Below are positions 32,963 through 46,247 of a DNA stretch of 64,000 nt, one piece after another; the stretch's first letter is position 1, and each line of letters starts with the position of its first letter. This DNA is from Pelagibacterium luteolum (GTDB lineage: Bacteria > Pseudomonadota > Alphaproteobacteria > Rhizobiales > Devosiaceae). The translations under genes were made by a program, and so were the position numbers. The stretch lies in assembly GCF_900100665.1 (NCBI RefSeq), contig NZ_FNCS01000001.1:355119-419118 (forward strand), given 5' to 3'. The notes below the pieces were generated by a model. That model had not been told where the DNA came from and searched no databases. It worked only from the letters and a program-made list of their open reading frames with translations.

Positions 32963-35056
32963 CTAGAACTCACTCCACTCGGTGTCCACGGCGGCGTTGC
33001 CATGGCTAAGGTAAGCCCCGGCGGCGTTGCGGACCTTCTGCTGCAGGCCCCGGGCGTCGGACCGAGCGGTCCGCTCAGCCTGGGATCGCGCCGGCGACTG
33101 GCCGATTGCGGTCGCCCTGTCGATCCGGAAGATCTCAACGATACGGTCGAGCGCCGTCGCCTGTTCTTCGGTTTGGGCGATTGCGGCATTGGTCTCCTCG
33201 ACCAGAGCAGCATTGTGCTGGGTCATCTCGTCCATCAGGCGCACTGCGGCGTTGACTTCTTCGATTGAAGACGCCTGCTCCCGGCTTTCGCTGGCGATCT
33301 TTTCCATCTGTTTGGTGTTGGTCCGAGCGGCCTCGAGCATCGCGACCAGCTTTTCGGCAGCCTGGGCCACAAGCTTTGAGCCCCCATCGACTTCATTTGC
33401 GCTCTGCTCGATCAACGCCTTGACCTCGGACGATGCCGAAGCCGCCGATTGCGCCAGGCGCCGCACTTCGACGGCCACCACCGCAAAGCCCTTGCCGGCA
33501 TCCCCGGCCCGCGCGGCTTCGACCGACGCGTTGAGTGCGAGGAGATTGGTCTGGAAGGCGATGTCATCGATCATCTTGATGATGTCGGAGACCTTGGCGG
33601 ACGAGGTCGTAATGCGCTCCATGGCCGATGTCGCCGCATCCATGACCTGACCACCCTCTTCGGCTGACTGGGTCACCGAGGCAGCGGTCTTGGACGCATC
33701 CTGGGCCCGCCGGGCGTTTTCCATCACCGTATTGGCCAACTGCTCCATAGCCGCCGAGGTTTCCTCGATTGTTGCAGCCTGGCGCGTGGTCCGTTCGGAC
33801 AGATCGTTGGCGCCGGAGAGAATTTCGCCGGTGGCCGTCTTGAGCGTCCGCGATGTGCCGCGCAACTCCAGAACGATGTCGGAGAGCTTTTCGGCGACGG
33901 CGTTGGTATCGGACTTGAGTTGGGCAAAGGCGCCTTGATAGTCGCCCTCGACCCGCAGGGTTAGGTCCGTCTCGGCCAAGGCGGCCAAAACGGTGCCGGT
34001 TTCCTTAAGCCCGCGATCGACAGTGCCGACGAGATCGTTGACCGATCCGGCCAGACCGTTGAGTTCTGCATCGGCGAAATTGGCATCGACCCGCCGCGAG
34101 AAATCGCCGGCAATCGCCGCATCTACGACTTCGCCGAAAGCGGCCTGGAGCTCACCCATCATCGCGCGGCGGGCATCCGCGTCGGCAATAATCCTGGCCG
34201 CCTCCGCTTCGGTCATCTGCGCGACCTTCTGGCCGTTTTCCCTGAACACCTCCACGGCGCGGGCCATTTCGCCCACCTCGTTGCTGCGATCGGTATAGGG
34301 CACCTCGACATCGAACTGGTCTTGCGCAATTTTGCCCATTGCCGTCGAAAGCACAGGAATAGGTCGTGCAATCAGGCGGGCAACAAGCACCGAAAGAAGG
34401 CACATCACTACGATAGCGACGCCGGCAACAATCAGCAAAAGCCCCATGGTGTCCGAAACGACAGCGGTGATGGCGTCCTGAGTGACCCCGACATAGAGCA
34501 GTCCCAAAACATCGGTACCCGACAGATAGGTGATCGGCTGGTAGACCGAGTAGTAGTGCTGGCCGTTAAAGTCTGTCTCCGTGTAGACCGCGCCCTGCTC
34601 CAGCATTGCTGTATGGATAGCCCCATTGGCAGGAATGGGATCGAGGGCCATCGTGTTGCCTTCGGCATCGACCAGCGAACCGGTCACCTGCTCGAACTGG
34701 GCCGTTTCCGCATTCCACGCAAAGATCGCCGCGGTCTCGCCGGTTACCCGCGCGACCGAATTCATGACCTCATTGTTATAGAAACGAGGCATGACCCAGG
34801 TGCCGATGCCGGCGACATCGCCCGTCGCCTCGTCCCACTCCACCTGAATGCCACCCATGCCGCCGAGAATGGTCGCAGCGGTGCGTATATTGCTCTGTTG
34901 CGTGGCGTAAGCGACGTTGTCGCTGTTGGCTGACAGGTTGATGTACACCGCCATAACGACGGCACCGACCGAAAGAACGACAGCTGCCACAACCATGGCT
35001 GCAATCGTCGTAGTCATGGACAGACGTCCCAAGACCTTGTTGGCTATGCCCTTCAT
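32963..35056 (-). CDS. Methyl-accepting chemotaxis protein with periplasmic Cache-like domain
   Basis: A 697-aa chemoreceptor. One membrane span near 15-40, a periplasmic domain (about 45-200, '[20 protein letters not shown]') of the single-Cache type, a second span near 203-228, a HAMP domain, then the cytoplasmic signalling helices with the conserved hairpin '[18 protein letters not shown]'. The C-terminus ends in EWSEF, matching the aromatic pentapeptide that tethers CheR and CheB on high-abundance receptors. It is a single gene facing the terminator shared with the racemase. The ligand is unknown; small organic acids are common for this sensor class. Confidence 0.94.
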   Translation of the reverse strand: MKGIANKVLGRLSMTTTIAAMVVAAVVLSVGAVVMAVYINLSANSDNVAYATQQSNIRTAATILGGMGGIQVEWDEATGDVAGIGTWVMPRFYNNEVMNSVARVTGETAAIFAWNAETAQFEQVTGSLVDAEGNTMALDPIPANGAIHTAMLEQGAVYTETDFNGQHYYSVYQPITYLSGTDVLGLLYVGVTQDAITAVVSDTMGLLLIVAGVAIVVMCLLSVLVARLIARPIPVLSTAMGKIAQDQFDVEVPYTDRSNEVGEMARAVEVFRENGQKVAQMTEAEAARIIADADARRAMMGELQAAFGEVVDAAIAGDFSRRVDANFADAELNGLAGSVNDLVGTVDRGLKETGTVLAALAETDLTLRVEGDYQGAFAQLKSDTNAVAEKLSDIVLELRGTSRTLKTATGEILSGANDLSERTTRQAATIEETSAAMEQLANTVMENARRAQDASKTAASVTQSAEEGGQVMDAATSAMERITTSSAKVSDIIKMIDDIAFQTNLLALNASVEAARAGDAGKGFAVVAVEVRRLAQSAASASSEVKALIEQSANEVDGGSKLVAQAAEKLVAMLEAARTNTKQMEKIASESREQASSIEEVNAAVRLMDEMTQHNAALVEETNAAIAQTEEQATALDRIVEIFRIDRATAIGQSPARSQAERTARSDARGLQQKVRNAAGAYLSHGNAAVDTEWSEF

Positions 35057-35117
35057 GCTCGCCTGCTCCTTACCGACGAAGTGAGTCCCCCTCCACGGGC
35101 GATTGGGGCAAAACTAA

Positions 35118-35145
35118 GGGAAAGACCATTAAATGATCGTTTCCC
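35118..35145. promoter_or_regulatory. Imperfect 28-bp palindrome upstream of the chemoreceptor gene
   Basis: GGGAAA and TTTCCC arms flank an AT-rich core containing CATTAAATG, about 60-90 bp before the receptor start. It could be a regulator-binding site; no -35/-10 pair was assigned. Confidence 0.35.
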
Positions 35146-35213
35146 CGATCCAGGACTTAGGCATTTACGGCGGTAGAAGCCCCAGCTGTATGCATGAAAG
35201 GCAATTCAAGACA

Positions 35214-35240
35214 AAGAAAAAGGGCGCCGATGGCGCCCCT
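35214..35240 (-). terminator. Terminator of the atpHAGDC operon
   Basis: On the minus strand GGGCGCC pairs with GGCGCCC (35222-35238, 3-base loop), followed by a TTTTTCTTT tract, 28 bp after the atpC stop. Confidence 0.85.
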
Positions 35241-35267
35241 GCAAAATTAACGATGGTCCACTTAAGT

Positions 35268-35687
35268 TTAGTGGACCGTGCTCAGGCTCGCGCTTTCGAG
35301 CAACAGGTTTTTCCAAATGTCGAGCTGCTGCTGTGCGACGGCCTTTTCATCAATCCCCTCAGCGGCGGAGAGGACCTCCTGAGCCTTCGCAATGCGTGCC
35401 TCAATCTCTGCACGACCGAACTCGCTTGCCGGACGAGCTTCCTCGGCAAGAATGGTGAGCCCGGCATCTGAGATATCGGCAAATCCACCACCCACGAAAT
35501 AGCTGGTGACTGTACCCGTCGTGTCGGTCACGGTCACAAAACCGGGCTTGAGCACCGTCAGCAGAGGCGCATGCGGTCCGAGAACGGTCAGATAGCCCTC
35601 TGCACCCGGCACGATCACCGAACGAGCCTCTGCGCTCAAGATGAGCACTTCGGGCGATACGATTTCGATTTTGACGCCTTCGGCCAT
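35268..35687 (-). CDS. atpC: F1 ATP synthase epsilon subunit
   Basis: Central-stalk subunit that couples rotation to catalysis and can inhibit ATP hydrolysis. The N-terminal beta-sandwich is clear ('VKIEIVSPEVLILSAEARSV', 'VPGAEGYLTVLGPHAPLLTVLKPG'), followed by the two-helix C-terminal domain ('EIEARIAKAQEVL'). The length of 139 aa is usual. It is the last gene of the atp operon, 65 bp after atpD, and is followed by a terminator. Confidence 0.96.
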   Translation of the reverse strand: MAEGVKIEIVSPEVLILSAEARSVIVPGAEGYLTVLGPHAPLLTVLKPGFVTVTDTTGTVTSYFVGGGFADISDAGLTILAEEARPASEFGRAEIEARIAKAQEVLSAAEGIDEKAVAQQQLDIWKNLLLESASLSTVH

Positions 35688-35752
35688 GGTTCTGTCCGTT
35701 CTCTAGCGAAGTGAAACCGTGGGCTCAAAAGCCCACGTGTGTTTGTGAAAGC

Positions 35753-37210
<1,458 letters not shown>

Positions 37211-37271
37211 TTAGCGTTCCCAGAAAAAGCTGTACGGCTTTTTCGGTTCGGGAGCGCGAGAGCCTAAGTCC

Positions 37272-38159
37272 TTAGAGCGCTTCGGCGCCCGAAATGATTT
37301 CGATCAGTTCCTTGGTGATCTGGGCCTGGCGCTGGCGATTATAGCTCAGCTGAAGCTTGGTGATCATCTCGCCCGCATTGCGGGTCGCATTGTCCATGGC
37401 GCTCATCTGCGCCCCAAAGAACGAAGCATTGTTTTCGAGCAGCGCGCGGAAAATCTGAACGCTGACATTGCGCGGCAGCAAATCCTCGAGGATTGCCTCT
37501 TCGTCGGGCTCATACTCGTAGATTGCAGAGCCGACCTTTGCCTCGACATCGCCCTCGGCCTTGTCGAACTTTGCCGGAATCAACTGCTGGGCCGTCGGCA
37601 CTTGGGAGATCACCGACTGGAACCGCGAGTAAAACAGTGTCGCCACGTCGAACTCGCCGGCCTGATACATGGCCAGAACCTTGTTGCCGATCTCCTGAGC
37701 AGTCACATAGCCGAGCTGCTTGACGTCGCGCAGCGAAATCTGCTCGGTGATGTTCTTGGCCAGACCCCGCTTCAAGATATCGGCGCCCTTCTTGCCGACT
37801 GTCAAAATCTTGACGGTCTTGCCTTGGGCGATGAGCTTGTGCGCATGATCGCGCGCCATGCGGGCGATCGAGGAATTGAACCCGCCAGCAAGCCCACGCT
37901 CGCCAGTCGCCACGACCAGAAGATGGACGTCGTCCTTGCCTGTGCCGGCCAAAAGAGCCGGCGCATCCGGACGACCTTCATATGCGGCCCCCAGACCCGC
38001 CAACACCTTTTCCATGCGCTCGGCATAGGGGCGTGCGGATTCAGCAGCATCCTGGGCGCGGCGGAGTTTTGCCGCCGCGACCATCTGCATGGCCTTTGTG
38101 ATCTTCTGGGTCGATTTGACCGAGTTGATCCGGTTTTTTAGGTCTTTCAAAGAGGGCAT
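37272..38159 (-). CDS. atpG: F1 ATP synthase gamma subunit
   Basis: Rotary shaft of F1. The N-terminal helix '[20 protein letters not shown]' and the C-terminal '[20 protein letters not shown]' form the coiled coil seen in all gamma subunits, and the Rossmann-like middle includes '[19 protein letters not shown]'. The length is 295 aa. It sits between atpA and atpD with short gaps (35 and 79 bp), consistent with one transcript. Confidence 0.97.
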   Translation of the reverse strand: MPSLKDLKNRINSVKSTQKITKAMQMVAAAKLRRAQDAAESARPYAERMEKVLAGLGAAYEGRPDAPALLAGTGKDDVHLLVVATGERGLAGGFNSSIARMARDHAHKLIAQGKTVKILTVGKKGADILKRGLAKNITEQISLRDVKQLGYVTAQEIGNKVLAMYQAGEFDVATLFYSRFQSVISQVPTAQQLIPAKFDKAEGDVEAKVGSAIYEYEPDEEAILEDLLPRNVSVQIFRALLENNASFFGAQMSAMDNATRNAGEMITKLQLSYNRQRQAQITKELIEIISGAEAL

Positions 38160-38194
38160 TGCGCCGAAAGCTCCTTGCCAGCCAGTGCCGGAAT

Positions 38195-39729
<1,535 letters not shown>

Positions 39730-39730
<1 letters not shown>

Positions 39731-40290
39731 TAGCTGACCCCTTTCATGGCGATCTTCATGGCCGAAAGTTTTGTCTTGAGGGAAGTGTCGATCATCTGGC
39801 TTCCGACCTTGACCACAAGGCCACCGATCAGGCTTTCATCGACACGTGTAACGAGAGAGACATCCTTGCCGATCTTGTCCTTGAGGACGACGGCGAGTTC
39901 TTTTTCCTGGTCGCTCGTCAATGGCGCGGCGGAGGTGACTTCCGCGCTGACTTCATTACGAGCTTCAGCCGCAAGGCGCTTGAATTCGGCAATGATAGCC
40001 GTAAGCGCAAACAGCCGACCGTTCTTGGCGATCAGCTTGAGAGCATTCCCCACGAGATCGGAGGGATTGGCCTTGGCAATGATCGCATCCAGCGCCGCAC
40101 TCTTGGCGTCGCTTGTAATGGTGGGGCTGACAAGAAACCGCGAGAAGTCGTCGGACGTATCGATGAGGCCCGAAATGGCATCAAGGTCCTTTTCGGTCGC
40201 TTCGACGGCGTTGGTATCCCGGGCCAGATCGAACAGAGCCGATGCATACGGCCGCGCGATGTGGGACAGAACGGATCGTGTTGCGCTCAA
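39730..40290 (-). CDS. atpH: F1 ATP synthase delta subunit
   Basis: Peripheral-stalk connector of F1 to F0. The N-terminal helical domain opens '[20 protein letters not shown]', and the C-terminal half carries '[43 protein letters not shown]', the OSCP signature. The length is 186 aa. It is the first gene of the atp operon; the 231-bp gap upstream to priA must hold its promoter, but I could not fix one by eye. Confidence 0.96.
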
Positions 40291-40521
40291 GCCTTCTAAC
40301 CCCGCTGCATGCCCCGCCCCAGATCGTCGTCAACACCGAATGATCGGCGGCGGCGGCATATTTTGATTTCGTTTTTATCGGATCGGAGAGCTGCCGCATA
40401 CGGGCTGCCCATAATTCCGGGGTGGCCTTACCATGCCAAAATCGCCCACGCAAGCGCATGCGGGCCAAATTGCGGCGGCCCAAATGTCGCATTCATCATA
40501 TGATTGGCCCTGCAATGGCGA

Positions 40522-42690
40522 TCAATAAAAACTCATTGGATCGATATCGACCTGAACCCTGAGATTACCCTTGGCCGGAGGACTGTTTTGCAGCCAGAAA
40601 CGGACATATCCGGAAAGGTCGAATTCCTTGGGACTTTGCACGAGAATGCGAATGCGGTGCCGCCCTCTCACCATGGCCACTGGAGCATCCGCCGGCCCGA
40701 ATCGTCGAACACCCTCTGCCAGTGGCGCCGCAGCCATGATCGCTCGGGCGTAGCCCATCGCCTCCAGATGTTCATTGCCCGAGACGATCAGTGCGGCCAG
40801 CCGTCCGAACGGTGGCAAGCCGCCTTGTTTGCGCACCTCGAGCTCATGGGCATAAAACCCTTCCCGGTCGCCTGAAATCATCGCCCGCATGACTTGATGG
40901 TCCGGATGGTAAGTCTGCAGAAACGCCTTGCCCGAACGCGACTCGCGCCCCGCACGTCCGGTGACTTGCGTCAAAACCTGAAAGGTTTTTTCCGCAGCAC
41001 GCGGATCGCCATGCGCCAGCCCAAGATCGGCATCGATCACGCCGACCAAGGATAGCTTTTCAAAGTGGTGCCCCTTGGCCACCAATTGCGTGCCAATAAT
41101 GATGTCATATTCGCCGCGCGCGATTTCGGCGAACCGATCGCGGATCTGGCGCATCGAGCCCATGTCGGACGATAGGACCACAGTGCGGGCGCCGGGAAAG
41201 CGCGTAGCCACCTCTTCCGCTATACGCTCGATCCCCGGTCCGACCGCTACGAGCGAATCTGTCGCTCCGCATGATCCGCAAACGTCGGGCGCTCGCTCCT
41301 CATGTCCGCAATGATGGCACATGAGAACGCCGCGAAACCGATGTTCGACAAGCCATGTCGAACATTCAGGGCACTGATATTGATGTCCACATGTCCGGCA
41401 GAGCGTGAGCGGCGCATAACCGCGCCGGTTGAGGAACAGCAGCGCCTGCTCCTCGCGATCAAGCGCATCGAACACCGCCCGCGCCAGTTTCGGCGCAATC
41501 CACTGGCCCTTTTCCGGACCATCGATACGCATGTCGAGCGCGGTGATGTCGGGCAGTGCCGCATCCGCAAACCGGCTCTCGAGCCGCACATGCGCATAGC
41601 GCCCTATATTGGCATTGTTGCGCGATTCGACCGACGGCGTTGCCGACGACAAGATGACTCTGGCTTCCGCCATTGCAGCACGGACTATCGCCATGTCGCG
41701 CCCATGGTAATTGACGCGGTCCGCTTGCTTGAACGCACCGTCATGCTCTTCATCGAGCACCAGAAGGCCCAGTTCGCGGAACGGCAGGAACAGCGCCGAA
41801 CGTGCCCCGATCACGGCTCGCACATCCCCTGTGAGCACTCCCCGCCACACCCGTGCCCGCTGCACCGGCGTCATCTCCGAATGCCATTCGGCGGCACGCT
41901 GCCCGAAGCGCTTTTCGAACCTGTCGAGAAATGTGTGCGTCAGCGCAATCTCGGGCAGGATGACGGCCACCTGCCTGCCGGCGACAAGCGCATCGGCGAC
42001 GCTTTCAAAAAACACCTCGGTCTTGCCCGAGCCCGTAATGCCGTCGAGCAGCGCCACCGAAAACCCGCCATTGTCATGCGCACGAATCATGTCCAGCCCC
42101 GCCTGCTGGCCTGCCGACAATGTCGCCGGCGCATAATCGGGCTCGGGTGGAAGCACGGGCGGCGGCGCGGGAATTTCCACCTGCCTTAACGCGCCCGATT
42201 TGACCAACCCATCGACCACCGCCGCCGATACGCCTGAAGCCCCGATCAGCGCCGGCTTTGCCCAGGGAAAGCCATCGTCCATCACCGAAAGGACACGCGC
42301 CCTCGCTTCCGTCATCCGCTCGGGCGGCGACCCCGCACGTTCATAGGCGATGATCGGGCGGGGCGGATCGAGAGCCTCACGGCTACGCAACGCACCCCGC
42401 AACACCATGCCCGGCTGTGCCAGCGTGTAGCGCGCCACCCAATCTATGGTTCTGAGCAATTCTTCAGACAGCGGCGGCACGTCAAAGACATGCGCGATGT
42501 CTTTTGTTCGGTTGTGCGCGAAATTGTCTTTGGGCTCGCCCCAGACGACCCCGAGCGTCGGGCGCGGCCCAAGCGGCACGACAACGATCGATCCGCGCGT
42601 CACCACCATTCCCTCGGGCACCCGATAGGAATAAGGGCCGTCGACGGCGACCGAAACCATGACTGAGACGACAGGACCGAGTGGGGTCAT
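40522..42690 (-). CDS. priA: Primosomal replication-restart helicase PriA
   Basis: 3'-5' helicase that reloads the replisome at stalled forks. The N-terminal DNA-binding domain starts 'VVSVMVSVAVDGPYSYRVPEG'. The helicase core shows Walker A 'DGITGSGKTEVF' and the DEEH box in 'LLVLDEEHDGAFKQ', and an eight-cysteine zinc region follows ('LCRTCGHQYQCPEC', 'CHHCGHEERAPDVCGSCG'). The ATG at 42690 gives 722 aa; the longer frame would overlap xerC on the opposite strand and adds a non-conserved stretch. It is divergent from xerC. Confidence 0.95.
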   Translation of the reverse strand: MTPLGPVVSVMVSVAVDGPYSYRVPEGMVVTRGSIVVVPLGPRPTLGVVWGEPKDNFAHNRTKDIAHVFDVPPLSEELLRTIDWVARYTLAQPGMVLRGALRSREALDPPRPIIAYERAGSPPERMTEARARVLSVMDDGFPWAKPALIGASGVSAAVVDGLVKSGALRQVEIPAPPPVLPPEPDYAPATLSAGQQAGLDMIRAHDNGGFSVALLDGITGSGKTEVFFESVADALVAGRQVAVILPEIALTHTFLDRFEKRFGQRAAEWHSEMTPVQRARVWRGVLTGDVRAVIGARSALFLPFRELGLLVLDEEHDGAFKQADRVNYHGRDMAIVRAAMAEARVILSSATPSVESRNNANIGRYAHVRLESRFADAALPDITALDMRIDGPEKGQWIAPKLARAVFDALDREEQALLFLNRRGYAPLTLCRTCGHQYQCPECSTWLVEHRFRGVLMCHHCGHEERAPDVCGSCGATDSLVAVGPGIERIAEEVATRFPGARTVVLSSDMGSMRQIRDRFAEIARGEYDIIIGTQLVAKGHHFEKLSLVGVIDADLGLAHGDPRAAEKTFQVLTQVTGRAGRESRSGKAFLQTYHPDHQVMRAMISGDREGFYAHELEVRKQGGLPPFGRLAALIVSGNEHLEAMGYARAIMAAAPLAEGVRRFGPADAPVAMVRGRHRIRILVQSPKEFDLSGYVRFWLQNSPPAKGNLRVQVDIDPMSFY

Positions 42691-42797
42691 CACGACCGAG
42701 AACGAAAAGAGACCAAACACCGCGCACCATAGGCGAGTTCTCCGATTCGGCCAGTCCCTTGAGTGCTTCGTAACCTTCGCGGGCTTAGTGTAGCGCC

Positions 42798-43727
42798 ATG
42801 ACAGACACCGGATTTGCCATCGCCGAACCGCTCCGCCTCCATATCGATGGATGGAAACGCGAGCTATCGACAGCACGACGCCTGTCGCCGAAAACCCTTG
42901 AGGCCTACGGCCGCGATCTCGACCAGTTCATGGCGTTTTTGTCCGGCCATGTGGGTGGCACGATCGATGTTGCTGACCTCAAGACACTGCGCCCCGCCGA
43001 TCTGCGCGCCTTTCTTGCGTCGCGGCGAAAGGCCGATGCCGGGTCACGCACGCTGGCCCGCTCGCTCTCGGGCATCAAATCGTTTTTCACCTATCTTGAA
43101 CGCTCCGGCATTCTGGCCCTCGAAGCGCTTTCGGTGGTCCGCACGCCCAAATTGCCGCGGGGATTGCCCAAGCCCTTGAGTGCGCGCGAAGCAAAGGCCG
43201 CGATCGGCATGCCGGCGGAACTCGACGACCGCCCATGGGTCGCGGCACGCGATGCCGCAGCGATCGCACTCTGTTATGGCTCGGGCCTGCGTATTTCCGA
43301 AGCCCTCGCGCTGACACGCGCCGATCTGAATGGGCCGACCCTGCGCATCACCGGCAAGGGCAACAAGGTTCGCCTCGTGCCACTGATTGCCCCCGTCCGC
43401 GCTGCCATCGAAGAGTATCTGCGCCTATGCCCATTCGGCCTCGAACCGGGTGAACCCATCTTCCGAGGCGTGCGCGGCGGCGTTCTGAGCCCGCGCCTTA
43501 TTCAACTGCGCGTCGAACAAATGCGCGGCATTCTCGGCCTGCCCGCATCCGCAACCCCCCACGCCCTGCGGCATTCCTTTGCCACGCATCTCCTCGCCAA
43601 AGGCGGCGATCTGCGCGCCATCCAGGAATTGCTCGGCCACGCATCGCTATCAACGACCCAGATCTATACCCATATCGACAGCGAGCGACTGCTCGAAGCC
43701 TACCGATCGGCCCATCCGCGCGGCTAG
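42798..43727 (+). CDS. xerC: Tyrosine recombinase XerC
   Basis: Resolves chromosome dimers at dif together with XerD. The core-binding SAM-like domain spans residues 10-110. Catalytic residues are Arg165 (GSGLRISE), Lys187 (GKGNK), His255 and Arg258 (HALRHSFATH), His281 (LLGHASLSTTQ) and Tyr290 (IYTHI). The length of 309 aa and the typical priA/atp neighbourhood point to host XerC rather than a phage integrase. It is unrelated to the element integrase at the left end. Confidence 0.94.
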   Translation: MTDTGFAIAEPLRLHIDGWKRELSTARRLSPKTLEAYGRDLDQFMAFLSGHVGGTIDVADLKTLRPADLRAFLASRRKADAGSRTLARSLSGIKSFFTYLERSGILALEALSVVRTPKLPRGLPKPLSAREAKAAIGMPAELDDRPWVAARDAAAIALCYGSGLRISEALALTRADLNGPTLRITGKGNKVRLVPLIAPVRAAIEEYLRLCPFGLEPGEPIFRGVRGGVLSPRLIQLRVEQMRGILGLPASATPHALRHSFATHLLAKGGDLRAIQELLGHASLSTTQIYTHIDSERLLEAYRSAHPRG

Positions 43728-43782
43728 CGCTCGGGCGTTTCGTTCTATAGGCTCGGTGGACCGTCCCAGTTGCAGATTCCCC

Positions 43783-44724
43783 ATGCCCGCCGCCTCCAAT
43801 TCCGAACGCGACCAAATGATTGGTTTGGCGCTGGCCGCTCTCGGCGCTGCGCTCTTTGCCTCCAAGGGTATTTTCGTCAAACTCGCCTACGAGCAGGGTC
43901 TGGACGCATTGACCACGCTCACCTGGCGCATGATCCTGGCGACGCCATTCTTTGCTGCCATGGGCATCATGGCCTATCTCGACCGACGCAAAGGCAAGGG
44001 CCGCCACGCTGGCGAGCCCGTATCACGTCCAGCCATTTTCGGTGCCATCGGCATAGGAATTCTCGGCTATTATGGCGCGAGCCTGCTGGACTTTTTCAGC
44101 CTCGATCTCATCACAGCCCAGCTCAACCGGCTGGTGCTGTTGACCTATCCGTTCATGGTCCTGATTCTGGGCGCCGTCTTGTTCAAGCGTCCTCTGCCCC
44201 TACCCGTTATCGGCGCGGCCCTGCTGGCCTATTTGGGGATCGCCGTCATCTTTGGCCATGACATGATGATCGCTGGAGACACGGTGATCGCCGGCACGCT
44301 CCTCGCTCTCTCCAGCGCTCTGGCCTACGCCCTCTACCAGATTTTTGCCAAGCCGCTGATCGACACCCTCGGTCCGAGGCTCTTTACAGCGATTGCCATG
44401 ACGGCCGCCGCCACCGCTGTATTTGTGCATTATCTCGCGACGCAACCCCTCGCGGATTTGGCAATCTCCCAGCCCGCCTTCACCATCCTTTTCGGCCTCG
44501 CCATCGCCGCGACAGTCGCGCCCGTTTCGATCATTGCCGCTGCGATCGGGTTGATCGGCGCCGAGCGCACAGCGATCTTTGGCAACATCTCCCCAATTTT
44601 GACCATCATTCTAGCGATCTTCATTCTGGGAGAGCCGTTCACCCCAATTCATGGGCTGGGGACGGCACTGGTAATTTGCGGAATTTTGCTGTTCACTCGT
44701 CTGACACGGCGGGCGGATACATAA
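43783..44724 (+). CDS. DMT-superfamily (EamA) membrane transporter
   Basis: A 313-aa inner-membrane protein with about ten hydrophobic spans arranged as two EamA repeats; the first begins near 'IGLALAALGAALFASKGIFV', the second near 'IAGTLLALSSALAYALYQIF'. EamA proteins usually export amino acids or metabolites; the substrate is not readable from sequence. The ATG at 43783 is chosen because the frame upstream overlaps xerC. It lies 55 bp after xerC and could share its transcript. Confidence 0.88.
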   Translation: MPAASNSERDQMIGLALAALGAALFASKGIFVKLAYEQGLDALTTLTWRMILATPFFAAMGIMAYLDRRKGKGRHAGEPVSRPAIFGAIGIGILGYYGASLLDFFSLDLITAQLNRLVLLTYPFMVLILGAVLFKRPLPLPVIGAALLAYLGIAVIFGHDMMIAGDTVIAGTLLALSSALAYALYQIFAKPLIDTLGPRLFTAIAMTAAATAVFVHYLATQPLADLAISQPAFTILFGLAIAATVAPVSIIAAAIGLIGAERTAIFGNISPILTIILAIFILGEPFTPIHGLGTALVICGILLFTRLTRRADT

Positions 44725-44758
44725 GCTGGAAATGCCGCTCAGGATGAGGGACGACATC

Positions 44759-46171
44759 ATGAAAACCACCGGATTGATGCTGGGCGGTGCTGCGCTGGCC
44801 CTGGCTTTGTCGCTTGGTACACCGGCATTTGCGCAAGACATCGACTTCGGCGACGATTCCAGTACATTCGCCAATGATGGCCAATGCGACGATCCTCGAT
44901 TTGAAGGTGTAGGCGCGGCCCTCATACTCAGCCCCGTCGACGAGTCGCGTGACGCCACAGATTGCCAGACCGCTTTCGATGCCGGCGATATCACGTTAAT
45001 CGCACCCGCCGACGAAGACGCCGATGACACAGCTGAGGCCTCGATCACCGAACCTCTCCCCACCAGCGACATCGATTTCGGTGACGATTCGGGCAGTTTT
45101 GCCAATGATGGCGAGTGCGACGACCCGCGCTTTGGCGGCGCCCTGGCCAGCCACGAATTGGCAGACGCCACAGATTGCCGCACAGCCTACGACGCCGGCG
45201 ACGTCACATACGCAGCGCCGACCGATGACGTCGTAGCGGCGACACCCGCAGGCGAGATCGATTTCGGTGACGACAGCGGCACCTTTGCAAATGATGGCGA
45301 GTGCGATGACCCGCGCTTTGGCGGCGCACTGACAAACCATGAACGTGCAGACGCCACAGATTGCCAGACGGCCTATGACGCCGGCGACGTCACCTATAGT
45401 GGCGACACGTCAGTCGATACGCCGATGATCTCGAGTGACGACATCGACTTTGGTGACGATTCCGGCAATTGGGCCAATGACGGCGAATGCGACGACCCCC
45501 GTTTCGGAGGCGGCCTCACGAGCCACGAGCTTGCCGATGCTACTGATTGCCGTGAGGCATATGAGGCGGGCGAAGTAACCTACCAGTCTCCTTCAGACGA
45601 CGCCGCGACACCTGTCGGCGACATCGATTTCGGCGATGATTCCGGGGTCTGGGCAAATGACGGTGAGTGCGACGATCCACGCTTCGGCGGCGGTCTGACC
45701 AGTCACGAGCTGACCGACGCCACAGATTGCCGCGAGGCATATGAAGCGGGCGAAGTGACCTTCACGGAAGGCACGACAGGCCCCACAGGCGATCCCATCG
45801 TCATCGACGGCATCGACTTCGGCGACGATACAGGCAATTGGGCTAATGACGGCGAATGCGACGACCCACGCTTTACGGGTGCAGGCGTAGGCGTGGCACT
45901 GGACGATCACCTGATGGCGGACGCGACCGACTGTTCCACCGCCTATGCGGCGGGTACGGTGACCCTAGCCGAGGACACCGACACGCCCAGCAGCGAGTTC
46001 CGCATCAATTTCGGCGATGATTCAGGCGCGACGGCCAATGACGGAGTCTGCGACGACCCGCGCTTCCAGGGCCGTGGCGGGGCGCTCGAACTGCTGGAGG
46101 CCAATGTGCTATCCGACGCGACCGATTGCCGTGCCGCCTATGACGCCGGGACCGTGACTTACAACCCGTAA
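44759..46171 (+). CDS. Secreted protein of seven Cys-containing DFGDDSG repeats
   Basis: A signal peptide (residues 1-25, cut after AFA-Q) is followed by seven tandem repeats of about 50-65 residues. Each opens with 'DFGDDSG.(W/F)ANDGECDDPRF' and closes with 'DATDC..AY.AG.VT(Y/L)', so each repeat holds two cysteines that probably pair. Repeats 2-5 are closely alike at DNA level too; repeats 1, 6 and 7 carry short insertions. The chain is very acidic, suggesting cation binding at the surface or outside the cell. The repeat type is known as scattered domains in bacterial secreted proteins, but the function is unknown. It ends at a strong terminator. Confidence 0.85.
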   Translation: MKTTGLMLGGAALALALSLGTPAFAQDIDFGDDSSTFANDGQCDDPRFEGVGAALILSPVDESRDATDCQTAFDAGDITLIAPADEDADDTAEASITEPLPTSDIDFGDDSGSFANDGECDDPRFGGALASHELADATDCRTAYDAGDVTYAAPTDDVVAATPAGEIDFGDDSGTFANDGECDDPRFGGALTNHERADATDCQTAYDAGDVTYSGDTSVDTPMISSDDIDFGDDSGNWANDGECDDPRFGGGLTSHELADATDCREAYEAGEVTYQSPSDDAATPVGDIDFGDDSGVWANDGECDDPRFGGGLTSHELTDATDCREAYEAGEVTFTEGTTGPTGDPIVIDGIDFGDDTGNWANDGECDDPRFTGAGVGVALDDHLMADATDCSTAYAAGTVTLAEDTDTPSSEFRINFGDDSGATANDGVCDDPRFQGRGGALELLEANVLSDATDCRAAYDAGTVTYNP

Positions 46172-46194
46172 GGGATACCAGAACCCGAATGTGC

Positions 46195-46224
46195 AAAAGC
46201 CGCGCTCGGTGGAGCGCGGCTTTT
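46195..46224. terminator. Bidirectional terminator between the repeat protein and lpd
   Basis: A perfect 13-bp stem AAAAGCCGCGCTC / GAGCGCGGCTTTT with a 4-base loop; A and T tracts serve both converging genes. Confidence 0.9.
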
Positions 46225-46247
46225 CTATTTTTCTCCGACAGTGCCCG

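Noticed and set aside
40522-42876. Longer 784-codon start for priA
   Set aside because: It would overlap xerC on the opposite strand and adds a non-conserved Arg-rich stretch; the ATG at 42690 begins at the conserved domain.
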